NCBI GenBank assembly: GCA_031769625.1
Contig: JAUIMM010000582.1
Span: 2,734,456-2,798,455, forward strand
Direction: 5' to 3'
DNA: 64,000 nt
Source: Taudactylus pleione
Lineage: Eukaryota; Chordata; Amphibia; Anura; Myobatrachidae
Shown: positions 34,798-44,387 of the stretch, in pieces
How positions within the stretch are numbered: position 1 is the stretch's first letter
How the letters are laid out: every line of letters starts with the position of its first letter
The notes under the pieces: model-generated
Database searches by the model: none
What the model was told of the DNA's origin: nothing
Seen by the model: the letters and a program-made list of their open reading frames with translations, nothing else
Program-made: the position numbers and the translations under genes

Positions 34798-34910
34798 TGA
34801 ACTAACGGTGGATGTGCATAGCACCCGTTCACCACCACACTCCTATGCAGAGTAGCATTGGACAGGAAAAATCTTTCAACTTTCTTATCGAGAGCATTCA
34901 AATCGGTACT

Positions 34911-35084
34911 ATTCTGCCTATATCTGGACTGTTGAGAAGTATGCAGAGGTCCCAGTATGGACTGTTGGGAAGTATGCAGAGGTACTAGTATGGACTGTTG
35001 GGAAGTATGCAGAGGTCTCAGTGTGGACTGTTGGAAAGTATACAGAGGTACCAGTATGGACTGTTGGGAGGATTCAGAAGTCCC
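34911..35084 (+). repeat. ~36-bp tandem repeat, five units
   Basis: Units contain GGACTGTTGGGAAGTATGC and AGAGGTCCCAGTAT with small differences. The last unit is degraded. Confidence 0.85.
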
Positions 35085-35217
35085 AGTATAATGTGAGTAT
35101 AATATGTACTAAAAGAGTAAAAGTAAAAAAGAAGAACCACACAGCACTTTAAAATAAACTTCCATTGAATAAGACTTGTCCACCGATTCAACCCTCAAGT
35201 GTCCCCTTCACCAGTCA

Positions 35218-35260
35218 GCCAATCACAAGCGGCCAGCGTGGAGAGAACCTTGTGATTGGC
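35218..35260. repeat. short foldback
   Basis: GCCAATCACAAG pairs with CTTGTGATTGGC across a loop of about 19 bases. It is probably the core of a small worn element. No terminal duplication is seen. Confidence 0.5.
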
Positions 35261-35287
35261 TATGATCATTCTATCTCTTCAAACTGT

Positions 35288-35797
35288 GGGCCTGATTTAG
35301 AGCCGGATGCTCTTTCAGAGCGCTCGCTCTGAATCAGGGCCGTCCCTCTCTTTTTTAGAGCTGCCTCCTGGCTGCTCGCATAGCTGTGGGTGACCACCCA
35401 CAGCTATAGCGAGCGGCCAAAAAGATGGTCGCGATGGTCAAGACCATCGCGACCATCGGGCTTGCGACGAGACCCTTGTGGTAGGGTCTCGTCTGCCGCA
35501 AGCCCTGGAGTGCTTTTGGCTCTATCAGATGTGATGTCAGTGGGGCCGGCCCCAGACGGTAGGCGTTCCCATGGAAACGCCTCCGTCTGGGCAGTAACGC
35601 CCCCGGCACGCCCGCTGTCACTCAACATCGACAGCATGCCCCCTTTGTAGCAAGACCCATAGCGACGGCTTGCCTGTCGCTATGCGGGTCTCGCGCATGC
35701 GCACGACGGAGCCGGCTCCCTCGTGTGCATGCGCACTTGGCCAACATCGACCCGCTTGTGTGCGCTCAGCGCTCGTGAGCGGGTCTGAATCAGGCCC
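35288..35797 (-). mobile_element. multi-hairpin MITE, type A, TGT duplication, partly deleted
   Basis: The ends are GGGCCTGATTTAGAGCC and GGGTCTGAATCAGGCCC. TGT lies exactly at 35285-35287 and 35798-35800. Hairpin order is inverted relative to 3252: AGCTGTGGGTGACCACCCACAGCT, the GATGGTCGCGATGG stem, GAGACCC stems. The TTTTGGCTCTATCAGA stem at about 35515 has lost its second arm and runs straight into GATGTCAGTGGGGCC, so one hairpin and half the next are deleted. Confidence 0.9.
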
Positions 35798-35940
35798 TGT
35801 GTCTACTCAATACCTGCAGCCATTTCCCCCCACAAACCCACCCACCCCATAAGAAGTGTAACTGCATATGCGCAAATTGGGGTGCACGCCGGGTCCCCAG
35901 GCTGTATATGCACAGCGTATAAGTGCCCGCTTTGCACTCT

Positions 35941-36376
35941 GGGACTGATTCAGAGATGTACTCTATTCCGATATTTACGCAGTTGTTCGATTATCGGTCA
36001 ACTGCTTATGCATCACGGTCGCAGGGCAAATGCGCCGAGGTACCTTTGCGATGCTGCTTGCATAAAGGATTTATTGCAAAGTATTTGATGGTCAGGGACC
36101 ATTTGGGGGAGGTAACGGGTAGTGTCCGCAAAAACCGTAGGTGTGTCCCAGACATTTTGTGGGCGTGTCATAGCCTGTCCGCAGATCAAGTGGTTCCGAC
36201 GTCTCAATTCAGGAGGCCATTCTGCCGCGACTACGTGTTTATAGTACGCACGTGCTATCGTTGGGTGTCACAATACATTACTAGCCGGCTACAGCATTAG
36301 CATATTTTCGCACAGAAGCTGCGTACGGCCGGGATCGCAGTTCCGAATGCATTAGCGCACATCTCTGATCAGTCCC
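35941..36376 (+). mobile_element. MITE type C, complete
   Basis: The ends are GGGACTGATTCAGAGATG and CATCTCTGATCAGTCCC. CTCT is present on both sides (35937-35940 and 36377-36380), which may be a 3-bp duplication plus a chance base. The interior has ATTTACGCAGTTGTTCGATT and the core GGTAACGGGTAGTGTCCGC, a diverged version of the type B core. Confidence 0.82.
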
Positions 36377-36380
36377 CTCT

Positions 36381-37194
36381 GCTGACACAACATGAATTCA
36401 AGTTTAATCTGATCCATAACAGGTGGCGATATTTGCAGCCGGATGACCGTTAAGAACCCAGATAACAGCTATAAAGCAAAGTGTTTTTTTATGTAAGTCT
36501 TAGCAAAGGCTGCAAAGCTACAGAGAATGAGTCTTGCAGAACTACAACTAGCGTGGGGTACGGAAAATAAAGGATCCACTTACTGGCAGCACGGGCTGGA
36601 AAAATACTTGTGGCGAAGGAGAAAAATATGTAAAGTAGGACAGGGGAGCTGAGATTATTATGCTGGATTCTGCTCACTGGTGACTCATTGCTACAAGTAA
36701 TGGAGCACAGCTGCGGTCCCAGAACCCCATATAACATTACCCCAGTGAGCGCAGCTGCCTCGCAGAATGACCATCGCATAGAATCCACCAGGCTGCAGTG
36801 TGTGACTGCCCCCTATCAACTAAACTGTGAATTACATCTATGAGTAGAGAAAGAAGCAGAGAGCTGAGGAACTAACTAGAAAAATCCTCGTTTTAGTAAA
36901 TTTATCAAGCGCAATTTCTTTTTTAAATGAACGCTTTTTGGCACGTTCTCGTGCGGCTCACAAACTGCTGGGTTTATTAAAGCAAGGCCACTGGAAAACA
37001 GCCATTTTCAAACCCAACACGCTGCAAATCTCCATGTAAATAATACGAACCGCTGTACATGTTAATCTGTGGTTTCACCAACCGCAGCGGAACGTGCCGG
37101 AATAAATGACTCAAAAAGAGGTGGTGTGACATGGGAGATGGATCATCGCTCTCATGATAAAGTCTGGAAATAAATTAGGCTAAACCAAGCGGAC
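36381..37194. other. unique sequence containing one weak candidate exon
   Basis: Apart from the candidate at 36584-36788, listed separately, nothing is recognised. TTTTTTTATG and AT-rich stretches occur. Confidence 0.45.
36584..36788 (-). CDS. weak candidate exon, hydrophobic peptide, unrecognised
   Basis: The minus strand is open from 36788 through 36584 and meets a consensus-like donor, GCCA|GTAAGTGG, at 36583. The encoded peptide of about 68 residues has two hydrophobic stretches (around residues 13-24 and 48-64) separated by a Cys/Ser/Asn-containing segment with an NES sequon, which could suit a membrane protein. The upstream acceptor candidate (CACACACTGCAG near 36795) has a poor pyrimidine tract. 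The peptide matches no family I recognise. The frame could equally be chance. Confidence 0.18.
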
Positions 37195-37197
37195 TTA

Positions 37198-37751
37198 GGG
37201 CCTGATTCAGAGCCGCTCGTAAGCGGCCTCTCGTTCGCTCCGAGCGATGTTTGCCCAACTGCGTATGCGTACGGATCGTTATACGCATGCGCGAACCAGT
37301 CAGTGCGGTCGAAATTCATGTGCTCGCAAAATAGCAAATGCCTGATAATTTCAGTGACAGGAGGAGGCGTATGTGGGTGGTAACAGGGGAAGGTGCTTGG
37401 AAACGGGGAGTGGAGATCCGAACGCAGGCGAGCTTAAAGGTCAAAACGGGCGTTTTATGGGTGTGCATAATTAATACAGCAGCGTCATTGACCACGTCAC
37501 TGGGTTATTTTATAGCCAGAACTGCTCGCAAGATTGTGGTAGAAAAAACCAACCCCAAGAATAGCGAGCAGTTCATACGCTGGTCGATGTACTCAATTAA
37601 TCTAATAAATAGCGGACATGACGAAGGATGCGAGCGGCCAGGGGGCGTAGTTTCCAAAAAACGACCACAAGTTTTGTTCGCTTCATTTGAATAGCCACCC
37701 CTATTTTCTGGACGAGCGAGCGCTAATTGCGTCCGGCTCTGAATCAGGCCC
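37198..37751 (+). mobile_element. MITE of the GGGCCTGATTCAG superfamily, TTA duplication
   Basis: The ends are GGGCCTGATTCAGAGCCG and CCGGCTCTGAATCAGGCCC. TTA lies exactly at 37195-37197 and 37752-37754. The interior has GTATGCGTACGG, AGTGACAGGAGGAGG and GGGTGGTAACAGGGG. Frames of 118 and 157 codons (37338-37694 plus, 37505-37978 minus) fall in or across the element and are not genes. Confidence 0.9.
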
Positions 37752-37754
37752 TTA

Positions 37755-38165
37755 GTGAGGAGAGCGGGAAGGATGAATGTAGGAGTTATCCCTAAAGGGG
37801 TTGTAGTCGGGATTTTGGAATAATTTCTTTGTCCTGCGAAAACTAGATTCAGAATCTCTGACTGAAGGGCCAAACACCGGGATGTGTGCGCAGGACTAGG
37901 AGTACCCATGTAGCCTAGACGCATGTCGTAAATGGCCTTCCCTGAAGTGGGTAAAGGGCTTCGTAGTAATCTTTTCACTAGTAAATAGAAGCTGACATCT
38001 CAATTGCCATTGATAATAAACCCTTAGCGGACGCCGCTCAGAAGTCACCCATATCTCAGAGTTGGACGGTATTCCCCACATCCAGTCTGTATTCACATCC
38101 GCTACATGCGTCTACTAAACATTTGCAGAATACGCTCATATCTCACACAAGTCTCTGAAAAAAAA
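37755..38165. other. unique sequence, nothing recognised
   Basis: No repeat ends or gene signals recognised. Confidence 0.5.
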
Positions 38166-38199
38166 CGTCCATTCATACTCTCATTGGGCCTGATCCTAA

Positions 38200-38400
38200 C
38201 ATGATCGTCGCCTGCCAACCTCACCTCTACCACCGCCCACCCCCAACATGCGCTCACCACCCCAAGGAACCCTCTCATGACCCTAGCTCACTCCTTGGAC
38301 CTTGACAATGCTGTCCTCTCCTGGTTCTTCTCCTGCCTTTCTGAGTGTTCCATCAGTGTCTCCATTTGAGCCTCTTCCTCTCCTCGCTCTGTCTTTGCAA
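38200..38400 (+). pseudogene. possible LINE reverse-transcriptase fragment
   Basis: The frame around 38303-38365 reads as a short peptide with the pattern LSWFFSCLSE, similar to the LSWFxSYLSxR segment of several vertebrate non-LTR retrotransposon reverse transcriptases. It meets a stop soon after. Surrounding sequence is C/T-rich as in such relics. The match is short and recalled, so the call is tentative. Confidence 0.35.
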
Positions 38401-38417
38401 AACAAGAAATGGCCGGA

Positions 38418-38621
38418 GGGCCAAGTGTAATAGGGTGAGCGTTTAGAAAACGTGAGAGTTTAACCATAAACTCTCACACTCGCATGTTTTTAGACTCAAA
38501 AAAACTCTCACGATTTAAACTTTCATCCAGATGTTTCTCCATTTTGAAGATAAAACATGACCGATGTGAGTTACTGCTAAACTCTCACATTTTCTAACTC
38601 TCACCCTATTACATTTGCCCC
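38418..38621. mobile_element. MITE with GGGCCAAGTGTAATAGGG ends
   Basis: The left end GGGCCAAGTGTAATAGGGTG and the right end CACCCTATTACATTTGCCCC are inverted repeats that continue into GTGAGAGTTTA/TAAACTCTCAC. About 200 bp in total with AT-rich centre. The flanking trinucleotides (GGA, TGA) do not match exactly, so the superfamily is undetermined. Confidence 0.75.
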
Positions 38622-38754
38622 TGAGAGTTGTACAGGTGACGTGCGGTGCCCACATGATCAGCTAACACTTATCTAAGGTTACAGGAGACGTCAGCTTACA
38701 AGCAAACACACAGCTGGCTTGTGAAGCATCAGTCATGCGCCTCAGCATCTGCAG

Positions 38755-39077
38755 AATGTTGGATAGGCTGCAGCAGAGGAGGGTTAGGCTGTTTCGGGTT
38801 AGGCTACAGCAGCAGTGGGTTAGGCACTAGGTGGAGGGTAAGGCTGTAGGGTTAGGCTGCGGTAGTGGAGGGTTAGCCTACAGCAGCAAAGGGTTAGACA
38901 CTAGGTTGAGGGTAAGGCTGGAGGGACTGGAGGGCTAGGGTTAGGCTGCAGCTTGGGACGGTAAGGGACTAGGCACTAGGTTGAGGGTATGGCTGTAGGG
39001 TTAGGCTGCGGGAGTGGAGGGTTAGGCTGCAGCTGCGGAGGGTTAGACACTAGGTTGAGGGTAAGGGTTAGACACTA
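38755..39077 (+). repeat. degenerate GGGTTAGGCT tandem repeat, left part
   Basis: Units mix GGAGGGTTAGGCTGCAGC, AGACACTAGGTTGAGGGTA and AGGCTGTAGGG. The array resumes at 39578-39650 after an inserted element, so it was one array. The TTAGG-like words are not telomeric repeats because spacing and sequence vary. Confidence 0.8.
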
Positions 39078-39577
39078 GGGGGCACATTTATCAAAGATCA
39101 TTTGAGGTAAATTCCCAGAAAACAGGTGTTTTCGGGGGTTTACCTCAAATACTTAGTATCCCCCGAACGTATGAATGAGGGACCGCTGTACGTATCTCCG
39201 ATACCTGCTGCGATCCCTCCATTGCCGCCGGCAGCCGCCTCCCCCATAGGTTTGCTGCCAAATGTATCAATACAATGCAGATAGCGTTAGCCGCTGTGTC
39301 CTATGGGCACTTACCGCATTTGAGCCGGCGGAGGGATCTTCCAGATCCCTCCGCCGGCAATGGGCGCCGCTCATGTGCAGTCCGCGGGACTGCGCATACG
39401 CAGCAGCCCGGAATGCGCTCTGGCTACATCGCAGGGGCGGGCTCTTTTCGGAGCCCGTCTCCCTGCATGTGCCGGGTCATACATTCGGCCGGTATGATCG
39501 CATTTTGCAATGCGATCATGGGCGATACTGCATGCCCTGATCGCATTACAAAATGCGATCCTTAATAAATGGGCCCC
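39078..39577. mobile_element. multi-hairpin element with GGGGGCACATTTATC ends
   Basis: The left end GGGGGCACATTTATCAAAG pairs with the right end CCTTAATAAATGGGCCCC. The interior is again a row of hairpins: TTTGAGGTAAA/TTTACCTCAAA, GATCCCTCC/GGAGGGATC, AGTCCGCGGGACT, GGGCTCTTTTCGGAGCCC and GATCGCATTTTGCAATGCGATC-type stems near the right end. It is inserted in a tandem array whose units flank it. The termini are unrelated to the GGGCCTGATTCAG family although the architecture is alike. Confidence 0.8.
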
Positions 39578-39650
39578 TTGGTGGAGGGTAAGGCTGTAGG
39601 GACTGGAGAGTTAGGGTTAGGCTACAGCAGCTGAGGGTTAGGCTACAGGT
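39578..39650 (+). repeat. GGGTTAGGCT tandem repeat, right part
   Basis: It continues TTGGTGGAGGGTAAGGCTG and GGGTTAGGCTACAG, matching units at 38755-39070. Confidence 0.75.
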
Positions 39651-39691
39651 TGATGGGAAATGGGTGTAATGATGTTGGACATGTATGTTGG

Positions 39692-39827
39692 TTAGGCTTA
39701 CCATATAAACTGGACACATGTGAATTAAACAGGTTATGTGGCTGATTAATAAAATGCAGACTTGAAGTCAGTCAGCCACAGAACCCGAGTAATTCAAGAG
39801 TGTCCCGGGATAGTACGGTAAGTCTAA
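39692..39827. mobile_element. 136-bp MITE with TTAGGCTTACC ends and 6-bp duplication
   Basis: The left end TTAGGCTTACCATA with CTGGACAC pairs with GTGTCCCGGGATAG and GGTAAGTCTAA on the right. TGTTGG lies immediately outside both ends (39686-39691 and 39828-39833), giving an apparent 6-bp target duplication. No coding capacity. The superfamily is not assigned. Confidence 0.75.
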
Positions 39828-39833
39828 TGTTGG

Positions 39834-39999
39834 TAATTGTATTGATGGGAAAGGGGTTTTTGAACTTGCAGGTGGGCGTTACAAGTGTTTTTTTTTTTAC
39901 AAACTAGTATATACACACTTAGATATCAATGTAGAGATATTGATAATATAATATTAATGTACCCCACATGCACAATATATATATATACTTATACACAAT
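39834..39999. other. AT-rich spacer with TATA microsatellite
   Basis: T-run near 39889 and (AT)n near 39976-39988. Nothing else. Confidence 0.55.
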
Positions 40000-40642
40000 G
40001 GGGGTCATTCAGACCCGGTCGTTAGCGCCGATGCGCTCGGACCGGGTCGATGGCCCCCCACAGAGCATGCGCACGATGGCGCCGTCGTGCTCATGCGTGA
40101 GACCCGCTACGACCGACAGCGCCGGTCGTAGCGGGTCTCGATCCAAAGGGGGCGAGCTGTCGATGTTGATTGACAGCTCGCCCCCTTTGGAAGGCGGGCC
40201 GGGGGGGTGGCAGCCCAAACGGAGGCGAGCGGCCAGTATGATGGTCGCGATGGTCAAGGCCATCGTGAACATCGGGGCTTGTGACGAGACTCTTGTGGTA
40301 GGGTCTCGTCTGCCGCAAGCCCCAGAGAGCTTTCGGCTCTAATAGAGCCGGAAGCTCTCCCACTGACATCACTGGTGATGTCAGTGGGGCCGCCCACAAA
40401 CGGCAGGCGTCCGCTTGGGAACGCCTCCGTTTGTGAAGCCACCCCCCCCGCCACACCTACAAAACGGGTCGAGCTGTCAATCAACATCGACAGCCGCCCC
40501 TATTGTAGTGAGCCCCGGAGAGAATTTCTCTCTCGCTCCGGGGCTTGCGCACGCACAGTGCGGCCGCTGCGCGTGCGCACAGTCAAACATCGACCGGCTT
40601 GCGAGCGCTCAGGCGCTTGCGAGCGGGTCTGAATGAGGTCCA
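40000..40642. mobile_element. composite multi-hairpin MITE, type A, left module at both ends
   Basis: The ends are GGGGGTCATTCAGACCC and GGGTCTGAATGAGGTCC. Unlike other type A copies, the module carrying the GAGCTGTCGATGTTGATTG stem occurs at both sides in opposite orientation (about 40150-40190 and 40470-40500). The central GATGGTCGCGATGG, GAGACTC/GAGTCTC-like, GAGAGCTTTCGGCTCT and CACTGACATCACTGGTGATG stems lie between them. The GTGGGTGG...CCACCCAC stem of the usual right end is absent. At 643 bp it is longer than its relatives. Frames in it (such as 39968-40342) are not genes. Confidence 0.85.
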
Positions 40643-41351
40643 AAGACTGAAAGTGCGGACAGACTGAGCTGTCATTGAGGGATCACTCTGTGATATGGGT
40701 GTAAAGTCACCATGGGAGCTATCTGTCTCGTGGGAAGGACATGAGAGCGCCATTGGCGTGTACTGCAGGCAGACTTCTGAGGGGATTCGTGGTGCGCAGA
40801 GACGCACACAGGTTTTCTATTCCACCCAAAATGGGGTGGCTGTACGTTGTGTTACTAATGTTGACAACTGTGGATGGAAAAATAGTGCGAGCATCCCAGA
40901 CAGCCGGCAGTACGAAGATGGACGGATATTCGCATTTTGCCTGGACAGAATCGGGGCGGCGACTCGCATCCAGTCAAAAGTTGATTGTCAGATTTCTGGC
41001 CATTTTGTGTCTAGTTTTATTCTATTACTTATAAACCAGCTTGAAACTCTACATTTTTTTTTTTTTTAATTCGGTGGCTATTACATCCCCCCAATATCTG
41101 ACGATGTGAGGAAGCTTGCTATGCTATGCTGTATATAGTGCATTGATGGAGAGCTGCAAAGTCATTGTTTTAGTTTGCACATTGCGCTAGTGAGGGAACT
41201 GGTAAGATCCACGATAAGAGCACGGAGATAAGAAATGTATTTTCTTATTTGCAGCGATTATCCTGTCGGTCCGGGGAGAACCTGTTATATATCTTGTTTG
41301 GTGAGTGGGGAGTTATGTCAGCAGGAATGCGCTATTTGTCCATGCAGAGGC
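40643..41351. other. unique sequence with overlapping open frames
   Basis: Two overlapping plus-strand frames (40695-41069, 124 codons; 40741-41034, 97 codons) lie outside any recognised repeat. The second has a hydrophobic stretch after an internal Met (MGWLYVVLLML) resembling a signal sequence. No domain is recognisable and no splice or promoter signal frames either. I leave them uncalled. Confidence 0.4.
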
Positions 41352-41354
41352 TTT

Positions 41355-41854
41355 GGGCTTGAGTGAGATATGGACGCAATTGCGATTTTTTTTTGCAGAT
41401 CGAGTGATTGTTTGCCATTGCGCGTACGTATAAGCCACACTGCGCGTGCGCACTGCGATTGTCTTGCGATTATGCACGCACAGCGAATACATACACAAAG
41501 TGAGTGACAGGTAGTCAGCATCTGGGGGGTGTTTAGAAAAATGCAGGCGTCTTACCGTTTAAACGCCATTGCATGGGCGTGCGATTATGTACGCAGCATG
41601 AGAGCCCTCTGCGTGTCAGGAGAGCTGCAGTGTTTGCGGCTGGTCAAACATTCCGCATAGCCAAGATGGCTGCTCGATGTATGTCGATGTTAACGATATT
41701 TACGCAGGAAAGCGACGGCTTACACATATGAGAAGGCAGCGGTGGGCATCCTAACGTTCGAGAATGTTTCGGAACTATTAGCATATTCAAGCAGCTGCAT
41801 TCCGTGCAAAATCTCAGCGGCGATCGCATTAGCGTCCAGCTCTGAATGAGCCCC
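41355..41854 (+). mobile_element. MITE type B
   Basis: The ends are GGGCTTGAGTGAGATATGG and CCAGCTCTGAATGAGCCCC. The core AGTGAGTGACAGGTAGTCAG and AAAATGCAGGCGTC is shared with 28498. No exact flanking 3-mer is left. Confidence 0.8.
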
Positions 41855-42316
41855 AATGTGCAAGTGAAAGAGGATGAAGATCAAGTATATACGTCAAACA
41901 AAGAAGGATGAACCTGCAGGTAAAACGGAAAATGGACATCGTGCGTTACAGCGTTGGGGAACCTGCGTCAGTGGGTCTTGCAGTAAACTAACATTTAATA
42001 ACAGCAGCCAATAGTCAGTAAGAGAGCATGTAAGAGCTATACTAGCAGCTCCTCACTACTCGGTCACCGTGAGGGAACATATAACCGTCAGAACCAAAGA
42101 CTTTGCTCATAAAGTAGTGACCAGTAGGCAACGTAGCTGTTAAATTATACACAAGGGTAATGTAAAGAAACGAAGCACAAAACTCCTGAGTCTGCTGCAA
42201 GAACCAGGATGAGTCAGTATAATAAAAAATGCAGTGTTGTATTAGAAAAGACCACTAGATGGCAGCACAGTTTTTGGGATAAGTGCCACAAGGTCTTGTA
42301 TGCAAAAGAATTTTTT
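41855..42316. other. unique sequence, nothing recognised
   Basis: ACCACTAGATGGCAGCAC near 42251 resembles the CCACTAGRGGGCAGCA core bound by CTCF, with one or two differences. No gene is seen. Confidence 0.45.
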
Positions 42317-42462
42317 GGGGTCTATGCACTAATCCTTAGTGAGAGTAATAAAGTACCAACCAATGAGCTCCTGTCACTGTACACTGTATTTGAAAAACGA
42401 CAGGAGCTGATTGGTTATCTCCATCCACTTTATCTCTCCCCAAGGCTTAGTACATAGACCCC
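42317..42462. mobile_element. foldback MITE, complete reference copy
   Basis: The left end GGGGTCTATGCACTAATCC pairs with the right end GGCTTAGTACATAGACCCC. The interior ACCAACCAATGAGCTCCTGT pairs with ACAGGAGCTGATTGGTTA. This intact copy allows the split copy at 22890-24060 to be reassembled. Confidence 0.85.
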
Positions 42463-43154
42463 ATGAAATTGCACTAGTGTGCCGTGAAGGGGGGGGACCC
42501 AAGGGCCTGGTCCTGGTCCCAAGTGGTGATCCTGCAGTCCGATTCTGACGGCAGAGTGGGCTGGTACTTGGGAGAGGGTCTGTAGGCCAACCGGCACCAG
42601 GTCCATGTGGCACAGTACTGGAAGTAGGTACGTTGGTGGGCTAAATTGGGTGACAAGTGGTATGCTCTGTGGGTTGGCATAGAAGCATAATGAAACTGCT
42701 AAGCCTGCAGGACCAGAGCTGTACACAGATAGGCCGAAGAGTGGTCCAGAGAAGTCACAGGGTTGCCAGGGTGATAAAGAAAAAGTCCTTTGGCAGCAGT
42801 GGCCAGAATCTGCTTGTTGTTGGTGAATCTCCCCGGCCAGTGTGTATATAACCGCTCGCTTAATGCCTTACTGACTCCCTGCACCAGACTGCCGCAGGCT
42901 CACAGTAATACAGGACGATTGCAAAGAGGCTGCAGCGTTTCTGGACTCTTGCAAGGATAGACGAGTAGCCCAAGTTGGTGTTTGGTGCCTATCCAGAGCT
43001 TTGGGAGCTAGGCCACAACTTCAGGTCTGTCTGTTGCCTGCAAAACTAGTATGGGCAGGGAGTCCGCCGATGGCTTGGAAGGTGATGTGCCGGTCAGGGT
43101 GACAGGAGAGGCAGTAAATGCCTGTAGATTGCAACAGTCAACCTTAGCTCTCAC
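42463..43154. other. unique GC-moderate sequence, nothing recognised
   Basis: GTGTGTATATAACCGC near 42841 is TATA-like. Frames on both strands (42430-42726 minus, 42657-42851 plus) are not recognisable. It could be an old LTR or pseudogene, but no LTR ends were found. Confidence 0.4.
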
Positions 43155-43157
43155 ACA

Positions 43158-43644
43158 GGTCCCGATTCAGAGCAGCTCGCAAGCGGCCCGATGTTTAGGC
43201 ACTGCGCATTGCGCCGCGTCCAGCATGTGCGAGCCCCGCCGAGCGACTGAAGTTCAGTCGCTATGGGGTTCGCAACAAGACGGGGCGGCTGTCTATGGTG
43301 ACAGCTCGCCCCGTTTTGTGGGCAGGTATGGGGGGTGGCTGGGCAAACGCAGGCGTTCCCTTAGGAACACCTAGCGTTTGTAGGAAGGTCTTACTGACAT
43401 CACTACCGATGTCAGTAGTGGACTTCCTGCTCTATAAGAGCAGGAAGTCCACTCCGCCTTGCAGCAGCCTAGACCCTACCGTAGGGTCTTGTTGCAAGGC
43501 CGATGGTCGCGATTGTCTCTTGGCCGCTCGAACAAGCTGTTGGTGGTCTCCCACAGCTTTGCGAGCGGCCGGAGAACAAAATAAAAAATCCGCCAACAAT
43601 CCCAGCGTGCGAGCAGCAGCAGCGAGCGGCTCTGAATCAGGGCC
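43158..43644 (+). mobile_element. multi-hairpin MITE, type A, ACA duplication
   Basis: The ends are GGTCCCGATTCAGAGCAG and GGCTCTGAATCAGGGCC. ACA lies exactly at 43155-43157 and 43645-43647. The stem GTGGACTTCCTGCTCTA/AAGAGCAGGAAGTCCAC at 43419-43453 is nearly perfect. GAGCCCC/GGGGTTC, GACATCAC/GATGTCAG and GGCCGCTCG/GCGAGCGGCC stems are in the usual order. A 137-codon frame across it is not a gene. Confidence 0.9.
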
Positions 43645-43689
43645 ACAGTGTGCTACCGCCCATCTTAATAGTCAAGTCGCTCCCCCATC

Positions 43690-43935
43690 CTGTGCCCTTT
43701 TTAAATGAATACGCTGAATTTATGTGCATCATGCCTGCCCTTAATCTACGGATTGCTTTCCCTCGCTCTATCAGAATATTCCCCAAAATCCATGACTTCA
43801 AACCATTTCTCTGATCTCACCTATTCACCCCAGCCTACAGGATTTAAAGCTGACCCGTTCCTTCCCTGCTACATCCTCAACCCTTGTATCTCCCCAATAA
43901 CCCCACGCCTCCCCCTTCCATTTTAGAATATAAGA
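43690..43935 (+). repeat. pyrimidine-rich segment, possible LINE 3' relic
   Basis: C/T-rich sequence ending TTTTAGAATATAAGATCTCAGG resembles the TTTAGATTGTAAGCTCTC end of some vertebrate LINE 3' regions. The match is imperfect and recalled, so it is weakly supported. Short frames are unsupported. Confidence 0.25.
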
Positions 43936-44287
43936 TCTCAGGAAGTTGGATGAGTGGAGGAAGAGATGACTACTCACTATAGGGCAGTGAGCCGGAAACA
44001 CAAAGATTTCTGTCCGATTTGAATGTTCGAGCAAATTAATGTTATTTCCAAGTTGCAAAGTAACGTCCTGGAGTTTGCAGTACAATCTTCAGACACACGC
44101 AATGTAAATCTTCCAAATGTAATATCTGCAGTACCAAAAACATAATACAATAATAGCATGGACAAAAATAAAGCATAAAAGTAAATGAAAAGAATCTTCC
44201 ATTGCTCCCGTTCCACAGGACCAGGGCCACTTCCTCAGGCAACTGGGGAGCAAATGAGAGCTGGGCCGTTAGAGAGAGACCAAACTT
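43936..44287. other. unique sequence, nothing recognised
   Basis: Minus-strand frames (43825-44085, 43977-44216) are not recognisable. Confidence 0.45.
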
Positions 44288-44307
44288 AGGGGCTGATCAG
44301 AGATGGC

Positions 44308-44387
44308 CGGTATAACACTTTGTACCTAGAGGAGCGCCAGTATAGCACTTTGTACCTAGAGGAGCGCCAGTATAGCACTTTGAACCT
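44308..44387 (+). repeat. ~30-bp direct repeat, three units
   Basis: CGGTATAACACTTTGTACC, then CAGTATAGCACTTTGTACC and CAGTATAGCACTTTGAACC, separated by TAGAGGAGCGC in the first two. The array abuts the hairpin that follows. Confidence 0.85.

Noticed and set aside
38755..39650. GGGTTAGG-rich array as interstitial telomere
   Set aside because: The words are embedded in longer variable units and do not form (TTAGGG)n.
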